Source of the DNA: Phymatolithon calcareum
Lineage: Eukaryota; Rhodophyta; Florideophyceae; Hapalidiales
Reading direction: 5' to 3'
Length of the DNA: 64,000 nucleotides
Assembly: GCA_977006965.1 (NCBI GenBank)
Contig: OZ345359.1
Location: 2,356,001 to 2,420,000, forward strand
Every line of letters starts with the position of its first letter. Position 1 is the first letter of the stretch. The position numbers and the translations under genes were made by a program. The notes beneath the pieces were generated by a model that was given only the letters and a program-made list of their open reading frames with translations, searched no databases and was not told the DNA's origin. Positions 50,600-60,804 of this stretch are shown here, one piece after another.

Positions 50600-51953
50600 G
50601 GCGAAGCGAGGTGAACAAGGTAGAATGAACTGTAATTTATTGTCCTTCTCTTCTTTTCCCGCAGGCCCAGAAAAGAGCGGTGCTTCACACGGCTACAGTA
50701 CCATACATGCGTGCTCCCACTGTGCACAGTTCCTTCATAAAAAACATTCTAATCGAGGCAAATGTCGCTTTGCTTCACAACTGATTGAAGGATTCCCCTG
50801 AATTATTTGCTTCCGTATAATTCTGCCGAATAAATATACTGTACAGTACTGTAACTTTATGTTCGCCTTGCACAGCAGGTTCCATTTTGCTGAAATGAGA
50901 ATTTGATTCATTTTCCTCGAGAGGAAGCTCAATTTTTCCTTAAAGGAAAAATTGCACTTCTTCTTCAGTTAAAGTATACTGTTTTACTGCCGACGTCTCT
51001 AGCAAAGTAACTGAAATTCAGACTTGAGCTCCGTTGTGAAACGCATCAGCATTCCCCCGCTTCACAGTCAAACAGTAAAACAGTAATGTCTAGTCTACAA
51101 TTCGTCCTCGTGATAGAAGGATTCTAGGAGGGAAACACCCCCCTGTGATCCGCACTTGCCCTTCAAAAATGAAACTTTGAAAAGCAATGGCAATGAAACA
51201 TATACTATAGTCGTGCCGTAGTGGTCTTTCAGCAAGCGCTCTCGGCAAATGGGAATACAAGCGAGGTGTCAATGGCTGAGCGAATCCACTGTGAAAACTG
51301 AACAGGATAACGGCAACGCTGATGTCCGACACTGAAATGTACGGCATCGCAGAGACCAAGTGCGCTCGCTGTTTCACTTGAGCGCTCTGTCTCCATCGTA
51401 GTGCACATTCGTATGTATTTCGTAACGCTCGCAGCGTTGATACGGAAGGGATCGCAGGGAATTCGAAAATTCGTCATGCTCTTCCCACGAACGCATTTCA
51501 GATTTAGACAAGAAAGCGAGACAACGCAAAATGGTCCAAAGATTCAAAGGTTCTGAAAACGAGGCTACGTGATAGTGTCGCACACGGATTGAATGAGACT
51601 GGAGTCTCTGTGCATATCGCGCGTCAAAATTCGACCGGCACTGTAATCGATGCGCGTGCCGCCCACTTGTCAAAACGAAAACTCATCATGGGGCCACATT
51701 AATCATTTTCCGCCTAATGCCGTCGCTGTCGCAGTGGACTCGGAGCAAAATGCGATCAGTGAACACAGGGTCGTGACAGATCGGACGATTGCTGGCATTT
51801 GCATTGGCAAGCGGCCGTCAACTTTCGCGGCTGCACTAGCACAACACTGTACACGTGTATTTTTCGTTTGGCACATTTTCTGTGACCAAAAAGTCTCTTT
51901 GCGTGTGGACATGACCCAAAAACCAATGGGTACATCAACTCCGACGGTGTGTT
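50600..51953. other. intergenic, nothing recognised
   Basis: 1.35 kb between the membrane-protein start and the BolA gene. Contains one ATACTGTACAGTACTGTAA palindromic cluster (50836-50854). No gene supported. Confidence 0.45.
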
Positions 51954-52023
51954 GGCTGAAAGTTTTCGCAGACGGAAAGTTTCCATCTACGTACAACTTT
52001 CCGTCTACGAAAAACTTTCAGCC
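51954..52023. repeat. hairpin-forming inverted repeat upstream of the BolA gene
   Basis: Arms 51954-51981 (GGCTGAAAGTTTT...) and 51995-52023 pair along 28-29 nt with one bulge and one mismatch around a 13-nt loop. It ends 37 nt before the chosen BolA start, so if transcribed it forms a strong leader hairpin. A small foldback insertion is the alternative. Confidence 0.85.
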
Positions 52024-52060
52024 AGCGCACTGTTTCCAACACACTGCTACCTTGCCCACG

Positions 52061-52360
52061 ATGAGCGACGGTACCAACGCCAACACAGGCTCGAGCTCTG
52101 GAGTCAGCGTGGCTTCGATTACGGACCTAGTTCGGAACAGCACAGAACTCGCTCCCGTGGAGGATGTCGCAGTGAACGATCGGTCAGGCGGATGTGGTAC
52201 CTCTGTTCTGATTTACGTGGTTTCTTCCGTCTTCGCAGGCAAGCGATTGCTAGAGCGGCACCGTTTGGTACACGAGGCGCTTGGAGACACTCTATCCGAT
52301 TTGCATGCCCTGAGTCTCAGGTGCCTAACGCCTGAGGAAGTCACCAATAAGTCGAATTGA
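52061..52360 (+). CDS. BolA-family protein
   Basis: A 99-residue protein with a full BolA domain: SGGCGTSVLIYVVS then FAGKRLLERHRLVHEALGD and HALSLRCLTPEE. The R-H-R-x-V and final H-A-L-S/T-PEE signatures are those of eukaryotic BolA proteins, which partner monothiol glutaredoxins in iron-sulfur cluster trafficking. The GGCG motif with its Cys is like the mitochondrial BOLA3/BOLA1 type, but no clear targeting peptide precedes it if translation starts at 52061. An upstream in-frame ATG (51911) would add 50 residues, partly encoded by the inverted repeat, and is judged less likely. Converges with pyruvate kinase. Confidence 0.85.
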   Translation: MSDGTNANTGSSSGVSVASITDLVRNSTELAPVEDVAVNDRSGGCGTSVLIYVVSSVFAGKRLLERHRLVHEALGDTLSDLHALSLRCLTPEEVTNKSN

Positions 52361-52685
52361 TGAGAGGGAGAAGCTGTCCTTTTACGAGTATTTCGCTCCA
52401 CACAGCTATCGACAAAAGGGAATCCTGCTACTAAAGACATCTAATAGAGAATCGCATAACTTTTCTGCAAACGTACAGTATCTACTTCAAATACATTACA
52501 AAGAATAATGCCGAGTATATCCGGCTGTTAGTTACAAGCTAAATGGACGAGGAATACGAGCCAGCCAGTTACAACACGGCAACTCGAAACAGGGTAAAAA
52601 TTTCCCGGCCTTCTTTGTAAGTGCTAATCAATTGGACCAGGGCACGGAATGCTACATGTCGGACGGAGATCTGGGCTTTCGACGC

Positions 52686-54293
52686 TTACTTGTTCGTCAT
52701 CACCCGCATGATATTCGTGCCACCAGCGACACCTTCGGTCATACCAGAAATTACCACCACAAGATCGCCCTTGTTGCACACTCCGGCCTGTGTGCACTTT
52801 GCCAGACTACGAGCAACAAGGCTCTCCTGGCCGAACATAGAACCCACGACAACGGGGAAGGCACCGCGGTGGATCAAAAGCTGGCGGGCGGTACCTTCGC
52901 TCGACGTAACGCAGACGACCGGGGTAATCGGACGATATTTGCAGACCATACGCGCCGTACGGCCAGTCTCAGTAAGGCAAACGATCAAAGAGGCATTGAT
53001 ATCATATGCCGTCTTCACCGCGGAGGACGTAATGGTTTCGGTAATGGAAATCTCCCTCTGGCGCAGGTGCTGGCGCAGCGACTGAAACACATGGCGGTAG
53101 TCCAACATCTCCTCCACCTCACGGCAAATTCCAACCATAGTCTGCACAGTCTCAACCGGATACATGCCTTTCGCAGTCTCACCGGAAAGCATGACGCAAT
53201 CAGATCCATCGAAGACCGCATTCGCGACATCGGTGGTCTCTGCACGAGTGGGACGGGGATTCTTGATCATGGAGTCAAGCATCTGCGTCGCTGTCACCAC
53301 GGCCTTGCCAGCTACATTGCACTTAGAAATCATCATTTTCTGTGCCTTAGCGACCATCTGAGTGGGGATTTCAACTCCAAGGTCACCGCGGGCGACCATG
53401 ATGCCGTCGGACACTTCCAGGATCTCGTCAAAATTCCTGAGGCCCTCCTGATTCTCGATTTTTGAGATAATTTTGATGGACCCCCCACCATGCTCCACGA
53501 GGAACTTTCGGATTTCGACGACGTCCGATGCCTTGCGAATGAATGAAGCAGCCAACAAGTCCACCTTCTGCTCACATCCGAACTTGAGATCAGCCTTATC
53601 CTTTTCCGTCAGCGCTGGAAGCTCCACGGCACCGCCTGGAAGATTTACACCCTTCGTCTCGCCCAGCACGCCACCATTATTAATGCGGCACAGTACCTCC
53701 GTGTCGCTCTTGACGCTGATCACTGTCAGGGAAACCAAACCGTCATCAATTAAAATTTCCGAACCTTCCTTAACCGTCCTGCTCATGGACGGATAGCTGT
53801 GGGAAATGCGATCCTTGGTGCCGACGACAGAATAATCGGTGGTGAGGGTGATTTCATCGCCGTCAACAAGCGTAATTTCCTTTCCGCCTTCGAGCTTTCC
53901 CGTGCGGATCTCTGTGTAGTGTCGCAAAAAGGGAACCGCGAATGGGTAAATACGAGTTAGATGACAGATCAAATTCAGACATAAACGAGTCGCGGGGGAT
54001 GAGAGAAACTAACCAGGTCCCTTGGTGTCAAGCATGAGAGCGCACATGCGCTTCGAGCCCGCGAGATACTGACGGAGATTGGCAATGACGCCAGAATGAT
54101 ACTCATGAGTACCGTGGGAGAAATTCATACGAGCCACATTCATTCCCGCCTCAACGAGGCTTCCAAGCTTCTCGACTGGGGCGGTCTTCGGGCCAATGGT
54201 GCAAATGATTTTCGTGCGGATCCATTTCTTGCTTGGGACGAAAGAATTGTCCGCCTTGAAAGACTGCAAAAGATTGTTGCTCAAAGTCGTCAT
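52686..54293 (-). CDS. pyruvate kinase (two exons)
   Basis: Makes pyruvate and ATP from phosphoenolpyruvate and ADP, the last glycolytic step. Coding exons are 54293-54014 and 53911-52686, 501 residues in all. The intron (54013-53912, 102 bp) has GT...AG ends (GTTAGT, ACACAG) and splits the Glu codon of LDTKGPEIRTG. Signature blocks are RTKIICTIGP, MNFSHG, the catalytic-Lys region SKIENQEG, the metal-binding MVARGDLG, and the C-terminal regulatory domain ending MRVMTNK. Length is normal for the cytosolic enzyme and there is no targeting peptide. This is the only clear spliceosomal intron in the window. Confidence 0.95.
53912..54013 (-). other. spliceosomal intron of pyruvate kinase
   Basis: 102 bp, donor GTTAGT and acceptor ACACAG on the minus strand. 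Removing it restores an unbroken LDTKGPEIRTG, while reading through gives stops. Confidence 0.92.
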
Positions 54294-55801
54294 GGTAGGC
54301 AGGCGGCAGGCGCGATTTGCGATAGAGAATCAATGCGACTGTCACTAGGCTGTTATGCGGCTCAGGGGGTTGAGCCTGTGTTGTGGTCTGTCGATGGCGT
54401 GGAAGTGGGTTTCAATAATGTTCGGAAAAGAATATTATACGTCGCAGCGTGCCGTGGTGACGTCGCCGGTGGTCCGGTTTGATGGTGTCTTTACTGAACG
54501 TCTAGGAAACACGTGTGCCGGTTTTTAAATTGATTTTGCGGCTCAATATGACACGTGGTGATAGAACATAAGGCTGTTCGGACGGACGTTCCGGCAATCT
54601 CACGCGCTACTTGTAATTGGGCAGAATTTTCTCGTTGGACCCAGAGCATCCAATGAGCCAACAATTTGTCATACGCAAGATTCGATTTCCACGCTTACAC
54701 CTCGTCCATGGGTGAGTCCTGACACTGCCATCGGGCCTGTCATGCCAGTCTTGATTGAAACTTCAATAGTTACCACTGTATGTCATATGCCCATTCCGAT
54801 GCTCATGGATTCATTCTAACATTTTTCAAACGTTGCGACAAAAAGTAATTGTTATTTACCCAACGTTAGAAAAAGGTTAGAATGTGTGCACGTGTACAAA
54901 AAAATAACAATGTCAAGGCCTGATATGAAAAACTTCTGCAGCAGTATACTTTGTCGAGGCAACATGTCATTTGGTACGAAATGTCACACCAACACTTTTT
55001 ATTGGGAGGCAGTGCCCAGTTGGAATTTTGCTCGTAACTTTTTTTGTGCTCGTTCCGACCCCAAAAGCTCTTTCGGTTGGGCAGGCATTTCTAACTTTGC
55101 AGTGCACTGGGTAGGAGACATTCTCAAAGCTTTGCTGGGCCGACCCTTTGTCCATGCTTTGCTTCGACGGACAATTCTCAACGCTTTGCGTGGCCAGCAA
55201 GTTCTCTAACATCGCTGGTAAATGTTATGTGCAGATCTGTTTCTGACAATGTCAAGGGGCGTTGTCTGGGAACCTTTTTGTTGTCAGTAAAGCAGGCAGA
55301 CGAAAACCGTCTAAGTGAAGTTGCAAACATTTCCAGAATCAAATTGACGAATGAAGTGCAGCTTGAATTTACTTTGCTCAGTCGAGAGAAGTTCAAAGAA
55401 TCGAAAATATTTTTTGATTGAAGCTCCAGTAACATAGTAATGTCGTTCCGATTTTCTGGAGATGGCAGCTCGACCACATGCTTTTTGAATGGCGGAAGGT
55501 ACAACGACCCCTCTTGCTTTCAATACTGCGAGGCAAAACTCATCAGTTCCATCTCGCTGTCTTCCAACCTATTACGATACCAGACGTGACAATATTTGGT
55601 ACGGAAGCGTTGAGCACTTCAGCCGTCTTATAGACTCTCATTGATCTTTTATCCAACCGCTTGTGATTCTATTAGTCACCTCGTTCTCTCAAAGAACAGG
55701 CAAAGGCACAAGCAGAGAACACAAGCGTGACGTTCACTGATAATTGATAGAGCTACAGTAGGTCAGGTTTAAAATTTTGGTAAATCCGACATCTATATTC
55801 A
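54294..55801. other. intergenic, nothing recognised
   Basis: The promoter side of pyruvate kinase and 3' flank of the secreted-protein gene. Small overlapping frames at 54886-55524 on both strands have no domains. Confidence 0.45.
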
Positions 55802-57940
55802 TTACAAAGTGCGTACTTTCCACAACAATTTCGCGGATCTGATTGCCCTACATTCCCTGTCAGCCGCTTCGGCCGCAGTCTCTTTCTCAATATCGCCAAC
55901 GTGCTGAGTGAGCATGAGGTCATTCGCAACGACGATATGTTCACCACACTCACCTTTGAAGTTTACAGGCGTGTCAACTTCCATTGAACATCTTTTCGTT
56001 GTGGGATAGTTGCAAAAATCGCGCATGTAGGTCATCATCCCGTCAAAAACAAGCACGTGGTTCGGAGTCGCACAAAGTCGCCCTTTCTCCTGAGGCACAG
56101 CATTCTTGTCCACTTCCTTGCCCTTTGGTACCCATTCGTAACACAGCATTTGGATGTCCACAGGCTTTTCACATCCATCCTGGCCATCCTCGTACGATGA
56201 TCCGAAAGCCCGATATACCCAGCTCTTGCAGCACCGCCACCACCGCCGAACGTGCTTTTGCATCCGCAAATTCTGGTTCAGCGATATCAGAGCTGTCACA
56301 GAGCGGCCCTCAAAGGTGCGCGAAGACGCCCCGATGCACTCCACTGTCGATCCATTCCCAATTGGCGAAGCTGACGGTGTTGATGCGGATGGTGAAGTGC
56401 CTGAGGATAACGACACATTGAGGTACAAAAGACGTTCGTCCTTGTCTGTTTCAATTACCGAGCCGATAATGTACGCGCGCTCTCCGGTCGCATCGATTGC
56501 CATCTCGCTCACTGCGAGCGCCGCACTGGACCCCGCCTTTGGCATTGGAGCCCCAGGGATGACCGCGGTGGACAGCGTCGTGTTCACAAGGTCATAGATG
56601 CGTGACGAAATCGTTGCATTCTCGTCGACCAGCAACAAAAGTGGTCGCGCCGTTAGTCCGAACTGATTGGTCTGACGAAGCGAGAGTTCAGGAAAAGCAA
56701 CCGTTACTGGCCCTTTGGTCTCCTCGGGAGCTGGGCTGGCACTAATAGGGTCACGTAGCGCTGATTCTGCATTGTTGCGGACGGCATCAGGCAAAAGCAT
56801 CATTCGTGCCTTTGTGGGGAAGTTGAAGTCGAGGACGGGGGCAGTATCCTGGATTGCGTTCCACACTTCAGTCGTCTCGGTTGTCTGCAACAGAAGCGCG
56901 AGTGTTCTGGACTTCGGCAAGAAACCCATCGATACGACACGAGTCCAGCGATCACTGCTCCGTAACGGCAGCTTAGCCGCAAACGCCTGCAATACATCCA
57001 CGGCATTAGCACTGCGACCCCACTTGAGGTTGTTCAACGTCTGCGAGTTGAGACGGTAAATCTCCACAGCGTCGTTGCCTTTGTCGTTGTTGACGATACC
57101 CGCATGCCGGTCCAGCGCGACATGGACATAAGTGCCGGCATGTATGCGTACAGACGCGCAGTCGAGAACTGGAATAATGCGAGTCTTCACATCGCCAGAT
57201 CCGAGTTCAACGCGATGCACAACCGGGTTCGCGGTACTTCGCTTCTGTCCATTGATATTGGTGACGCGTACGAGTTGTGTTGCAACATACGCAGCATTAC
57301 TGGACACCGACAGTCCGTGAACGCGTTCGAGCATTTGAACCCCCGGTGCAGCCGGCATTGCGACGAGGGCGACGGTGGGCGCCGCGATGGCACCGGTACA
57401 CGCGTCCAGCGTCACCACAGAGACCCGTGGACCCGATGTCCCCTTCGGAAGCAACTTTGATCCCGGTAAAAGTGTGGCCGCGACGATGAGTCGCGCACAC
57501 TGTCCGGGACTCCCTGGTATGGCGGTCATGAGCTGAAAAGCGTCACCGGGTGAACCGAGCTCCACACGATAGATGCGACTCGCGGCGCCATTGGTGGTGT
57601 TGTACTTGTATAACGCCGGTGTTGTCGCGGATGCCAGCAAGTAAACGGCAGCGTCGTGTGTAATAACTGCATCTGGAACGGTCGGCGTAATTGTCGAGCC
57701 TGTGCGCACACCCCAGAACGCAGAAGAGCTGTTGAAGAAGACTGCGGAGGCCGGTACGTCCGTGAAGTTATCAGCCGAGTCGTCAACCACACCGAGCGGG
57801 CCACGTTCCCCAGCTGGATTCACGGCCGTTGCCGCGCCTACAAGATAACCATCTGAGAAGGAAACTGTGCGCCCGGAGAGCGGGCCAGCCTTCACAGAGC
57901 CAAGAGCAAGCAGCAACGTCGCGAACGTGGGGAGCAGCAT
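55802..57940 (-). CDS. secreted or wall-associated orphan protein with Cys-rich C terminus
   Basis: 712 residues beginning with a clear signal peptide (MLLPTFATLLLALGSVKA, cleavage probably before GPLSG). Residues about 20-520 are built of short beta-prone repeats with many Val/Thr and recurring (I/V)-Y-x-V-E-L-G/RVELGSG strings, suggesting a beta-propeller or similar fold. The last 170 residues are rich in cysteine and tryptophan (HVRRWWRCCKSW and several C-x-n-C pairs) and look like a separate disulfide-bonded module. No catalytic motif recognised. Likely exported to the cell surface or extracellular matrix. Single exon. Confidence 0.75.
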   Translation of the reverse strand: MLLPTFATLLLALGSVKAGPLSGRTVSFSDGYLVGAATAVNPAGERGPLGVVDDSADNFTDVPASAVFFNSSSAFWGVRTGSTITPTVPDAVITHDAAVYLLASATTPALYKYNTTNGAASRIYRVELGSPGDAFQLMTAIPGSPGQCARLIVAATLLPGSKLLPKGTSGPRVSVVTLDACTGAIAAPTVALVAMPAAPGVQMLERVHGLSVSSNAAYVATQLVRVTNINGQKRSTANPVVHRVELGSGDVKTRIIPVLDCASVRIHAGTYVHVALDRHAGIVNNDKGNDAVEIYRLNSQTLNNLKWGRSANAVDVLQAFAAKLPLRSSDRWTRVVSMGFLPKSRTLALLLQTTETTEVWNAIQDTAPVLDFNFPTKARMMLLPDAVRNNAESALRDPISASPAPEETKGPVTVAFPELSLRQTNQFGLTARPLLLLVDENATISSRIYDLVNTTLSTAVIPGAPMPKAGSSAALAVSEMAIDATGERAYIIGSVIETDKDERLLYLNVSLSSGTSPSASTPSASPIGNGSTVECIGASSRTFEGRSVTALISLNQNLRMQKHVRRWWRCCKSWVYRAFGSSYEDGQDGCEKPVDIQMLCYEWVPKGKEVDKNAVPQEKGRLCATPNHVLVFDGMMTYMRDFCNYPTTKRCSMEVDTPVNFKGECGEHIVVANDLMLTQHVGDIEKETAAEAADRECRAIRSAKLLWKVRTL

Positions 57941-58859
57941 CGTGCAAGCTGTTGAACATGGAAAGGAACCGCATCGTTACGCTGCTAAGTGCCGTGAGGC
58001 GGGGTAGTTCAAGTTCTCTTCCCGATGCGCAACAAAGGCAGAAAATTTGGCTCGCGTGAGATTTTCACATGGCAAGAGCAATGCCGCGCAGATGTATTCA
58101 ATTCATGAGAGCAGCTTTTGCGCGGGATCACCGTGATTAAGAATTGAACACGAGAGAGACAGTCAAGACAGATGTAGCGTTCGGCAGTTGGAAAGGGACA
58201 AAGGAGGTGGGGGACGCCCCATATGGCGATGGACGGCTTGCCGCCTTGATGGGACAAAGAATTTGGGGGTGTCTGACGAAACACGAACTGCCAGCGAGAT
58301 CCGACAGAGGTCGAACAGACGGAAGGCATCATCATAATTATTTATTGATTCTAGGATCATATCAATACGATATGGGCACGCGCTGATATATCAAATAATA
58401 GGATTCGAAATATCATATCATGCATAAGAGAAATTTTCCGTTGTCGTTCAATATCCCAGAAATTTTTTAAGGCCTGAAAATCGATTTTCAGACCTTTCGT
58501 AGAATGGAGAAGAAGATATTTTGACCTGATTTTGCAGAAAGTCGAAATTCTACTGTTAAATTTGAACTTATTACAAAAATTTTCAACCTTTCAATGTTTC
58601 AGATATTCCTTTGATGACGCATATCAGTTTCGGGTTGATGCACACCCCCAATCGAGAGAGGGGTACAAACGTTGTCTACTCGGACTCATCTGAGGTACAA
58701 TGTGGCCTGTAAGTTCCACGACATGGTCCATTGAGCTCAGATCCTACACAGTGTTCCGGTCGACTTCGGTAAGAACTCTCATCTTCGGAAAGGAAGGAGG
58801 TTCCTTTGAATGCTGCCCGTGCGCCCAGCAACACTGCCGTTATTTGCAAAATTCGAAAA
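57941..58859. other. divergent intergenic region
   Basis: Shared upstream region of two divergent genes. Contains an 18-bp perfect palindrome CTGAAAATCGATTTTCAG (58474-58491). No gene supported. Confidence 0.5.
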
Positions 58860-59567
58860 ATGAAGGTTGGGATTTTGAATGCTTTCACGCAGGAGCAGGA
58901 AGAAAACACCGGTTTCAAAGCGTTTCGCGAGTTCAAAGCCCTATTTGGTACAGCAGACCACGACATGGAATTCGATGAGTACCGCATAACTGAGGATCAC
59001 TTTCCGGGCCTAGGGGACCGCGACGCTTTCCTGATCACGGGCAGCCCAAGCGGAGCGTACGAGGATACTCCTTGGATCTTGCGGCTGCAAGAGTTCATCC
59101 GAGCCGCACATGCACACGGTGCGCCTCTGGTGGGAATCTGCTTCGGGCATCAAGTTCTTGCCCACGCACTTGGTGGACGAGCGGAGCAATCGTCGAAGGG
59201 ATGGGGGTTTGGACGGGATGTTCTATACATTTCAGTGCAACAACCGTGGATGCGTCCACGAAAGGAGACCTGCGAACTCCACTACTACCACCAAGACCAG
59301 GTCGTCGAGCTTCCGAAAAATGCTCAGCGCATTGCTGGGAGCGATTTTTGTCCGAATGGCATGTTTGTGATTGACAGGAAGGTGCTCGGCATCCAGGCGC
59401 ATCCGGAGATGACAGGCGATGTGATCCGGAACGGCATTAAAAAATTCAGGAGCGGTGAAGTTTTTACAGATCCTAACGTGGTGAATCGTGCGGAGGAGCG
59501 CCTTGTGGAAGGCCTAGCGGACGGCACAGTGGTGGCGCAATGGATTGTCAATTTTTTGCTGCCGTAG
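58860..59567 (+). CDS. class I glutamine amidotransferase-like protein
   Basis: 235 residues. The catalytic triad of class I glutaminase domains is in place: Cys94 in GICFGHQ, His181 and Glu183 in QAHPEM. The GSPSGAYED loop and the QDQV segment are also typical. Stand-alone members are usually annotated as GMP synthase-like or gamma-glutamyl peptidase (GGP) enzymes; in plants GGPs act on glutathione conjugates. Which reaction applies here is not decided. The start at 58860 (MKVGILNAF) gives the normal first beta strand; an upstream in-frame ATG at 58806 is less likely. Confidence 0.88.
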   Translation: MKVGILNAFTQEQEENTGFKAFREFKALFGTADHDMEFDEYRITEDHFPGLGDRDAFLITGSPSGAYEDTPWILRLQEFIRAAHAHGAPLVGICFGHQVLAHALGGRAEQSSKGWGFGRDVLYISVQQPWMRPRKETCELHYYHQDQVVELPKNAQRIAGSDFCPNGMFVIDRKVLGIQAHPEMTGDVIRNGIKKFRSGEVFTDPNVVNRAEERLVEGLADGTVVAQWIVNFLLP

Positions 59568-60270
59568 TTCTTGGATGATTGGCTTGCTGAGAAACACGCC
59601 ATGACCTCGCTGCAGGCGAAACCCCCATCGTTTCAGTTGGGTTCATAAAATAGAAATTCGGGACGGAAATGATTGTTCCGGAGCTCCGTATAACCGAGGA
59701 ATATATCGGAGTCCAATCATCTCCTTGGCTTGTGGTGAAGGCAGAGAAAGCCTCGAGGGAGAGGCACTCCGTACAGCGCATGCCATCACATTCTACGTCC
59801 CAATTGCTGGAGGTTCTGCTTTAACTTGGACAAATTTTTCTTCAGTCTTCTTCGAGGAACATTTTACTTAGACCTTTTTTCCGGGCCCGTAACCCGATGA
59901 ATCTTCATCTTGGGGGTTCAACAAAACTATTAAATTGGTAACTTGGCTGTCTCTTTTATTTTGAGAGGCTACCTGGATTGCCTACTAATATACCCTCACG
60001 ATAAGACTTTCTCTCTTTCTTTATAATCCATGGATTTGACTATGGCAGGTATCACGCTCAGAGGTCGCACCAATAGTCTTTCTACGAATTGCTAAGAGCA
60101 CTGCGATCATGAAATATTATTGCTCTTATAGCTTAAGGTGAAGTTTGTATTGCAATTCCATGTGCTCCTACAATAACGATTGCAATGACCGGAAGATGAT
60201 CATGGTTCCAATATCGACTTCCGTGCTTCCTACTTCTATAAGGTTATTACTAAAAATTTTAGTAATACAC
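59568..60270. other. intergenic, nothing recognised
   Basis: AT-rich, with ATTGCAAT-like strings near 60150-60190 and a 21-nt palindrome at 60247-60267 (ATTACTAAAA around one base). No gene supported. Confidence 0.45.
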
Positions 60271-60579
60271 TTATAATGTCACCCTGCTCTTCATCTTGTT
60301 GCATATTATTTTTGACTTGAGTACTGCTTGCTCTCGCCATAGCAGCTTTAACCGTGTGCTCGTTCCAATACTCACCGTTGATGTTGAGGAAAAAATCGCC
60401 TCGTATAAAACCGGAGTCATATCCGTGCGGTGGTCCGTTACTATCATGGTGCTTAGCCGTTCAACCTCACTAAGCGAGCCGAGTATGAAATCGCAGTTAA
60501 TGTAATTTATGCCACAATCACTTCTATGCCTGCCACGATACCCTTTGCTGACGATGCTGCAGCGTGGAGCAATCTCCAT
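60271..60579 (-). pseudogene. hAT-like transposase C-terminal fragment
   Basis: Minus-strand YINCDFILGSLSEVERLSTM then MTPVLYEA matches YFNCDFIFGSVAEVERLRSL and MTPIMFES of the intact ORF that starts 230 bp away on the opposite strand. The part after this block is unrelated. Confidence 0.65.
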
Positions 60580-60804
60580 GCTGTCCGTATACGTATCAAG
60601 TAATTCTTCAACAGTTATGATTGCAATCTATGATAGTAAGGGTGCAATTGATGCAAGGGACTGCAATAGCTATCATAATTTTCGATATTGCAATGTAATG
60701 CAATGTATTGCTATTGCAATCATATTGATGGAGTCCAGCCCCATTGACGTGTCTTTCGGCGGTCAAAGGACGACGAAAGGCAGTACACATCCACTTGGTG
60801 CCGA
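60580..60804. repeat. ATTGCAAT-rich spacer upstream of the transposase ORF
   Basis: Repeated ATTGCAAT, TGCAATAGC and ATTGCTATTGCAAT strings (60618-60722) resemble hAT subterminal repeats and the ends of the 24594 element (CTGCTATTG). A terminal repeat could not be paired with anything downstream of the ORF. Confidence 0.5.

Noticed and set aside
50142-50801. ORFs on both strands overlapping the small membrane-protein gene
   Set aside because: They are other-phase readings of the gene at 49787-50599; its hydrophobic segments and acidic tail make that frame the better call.
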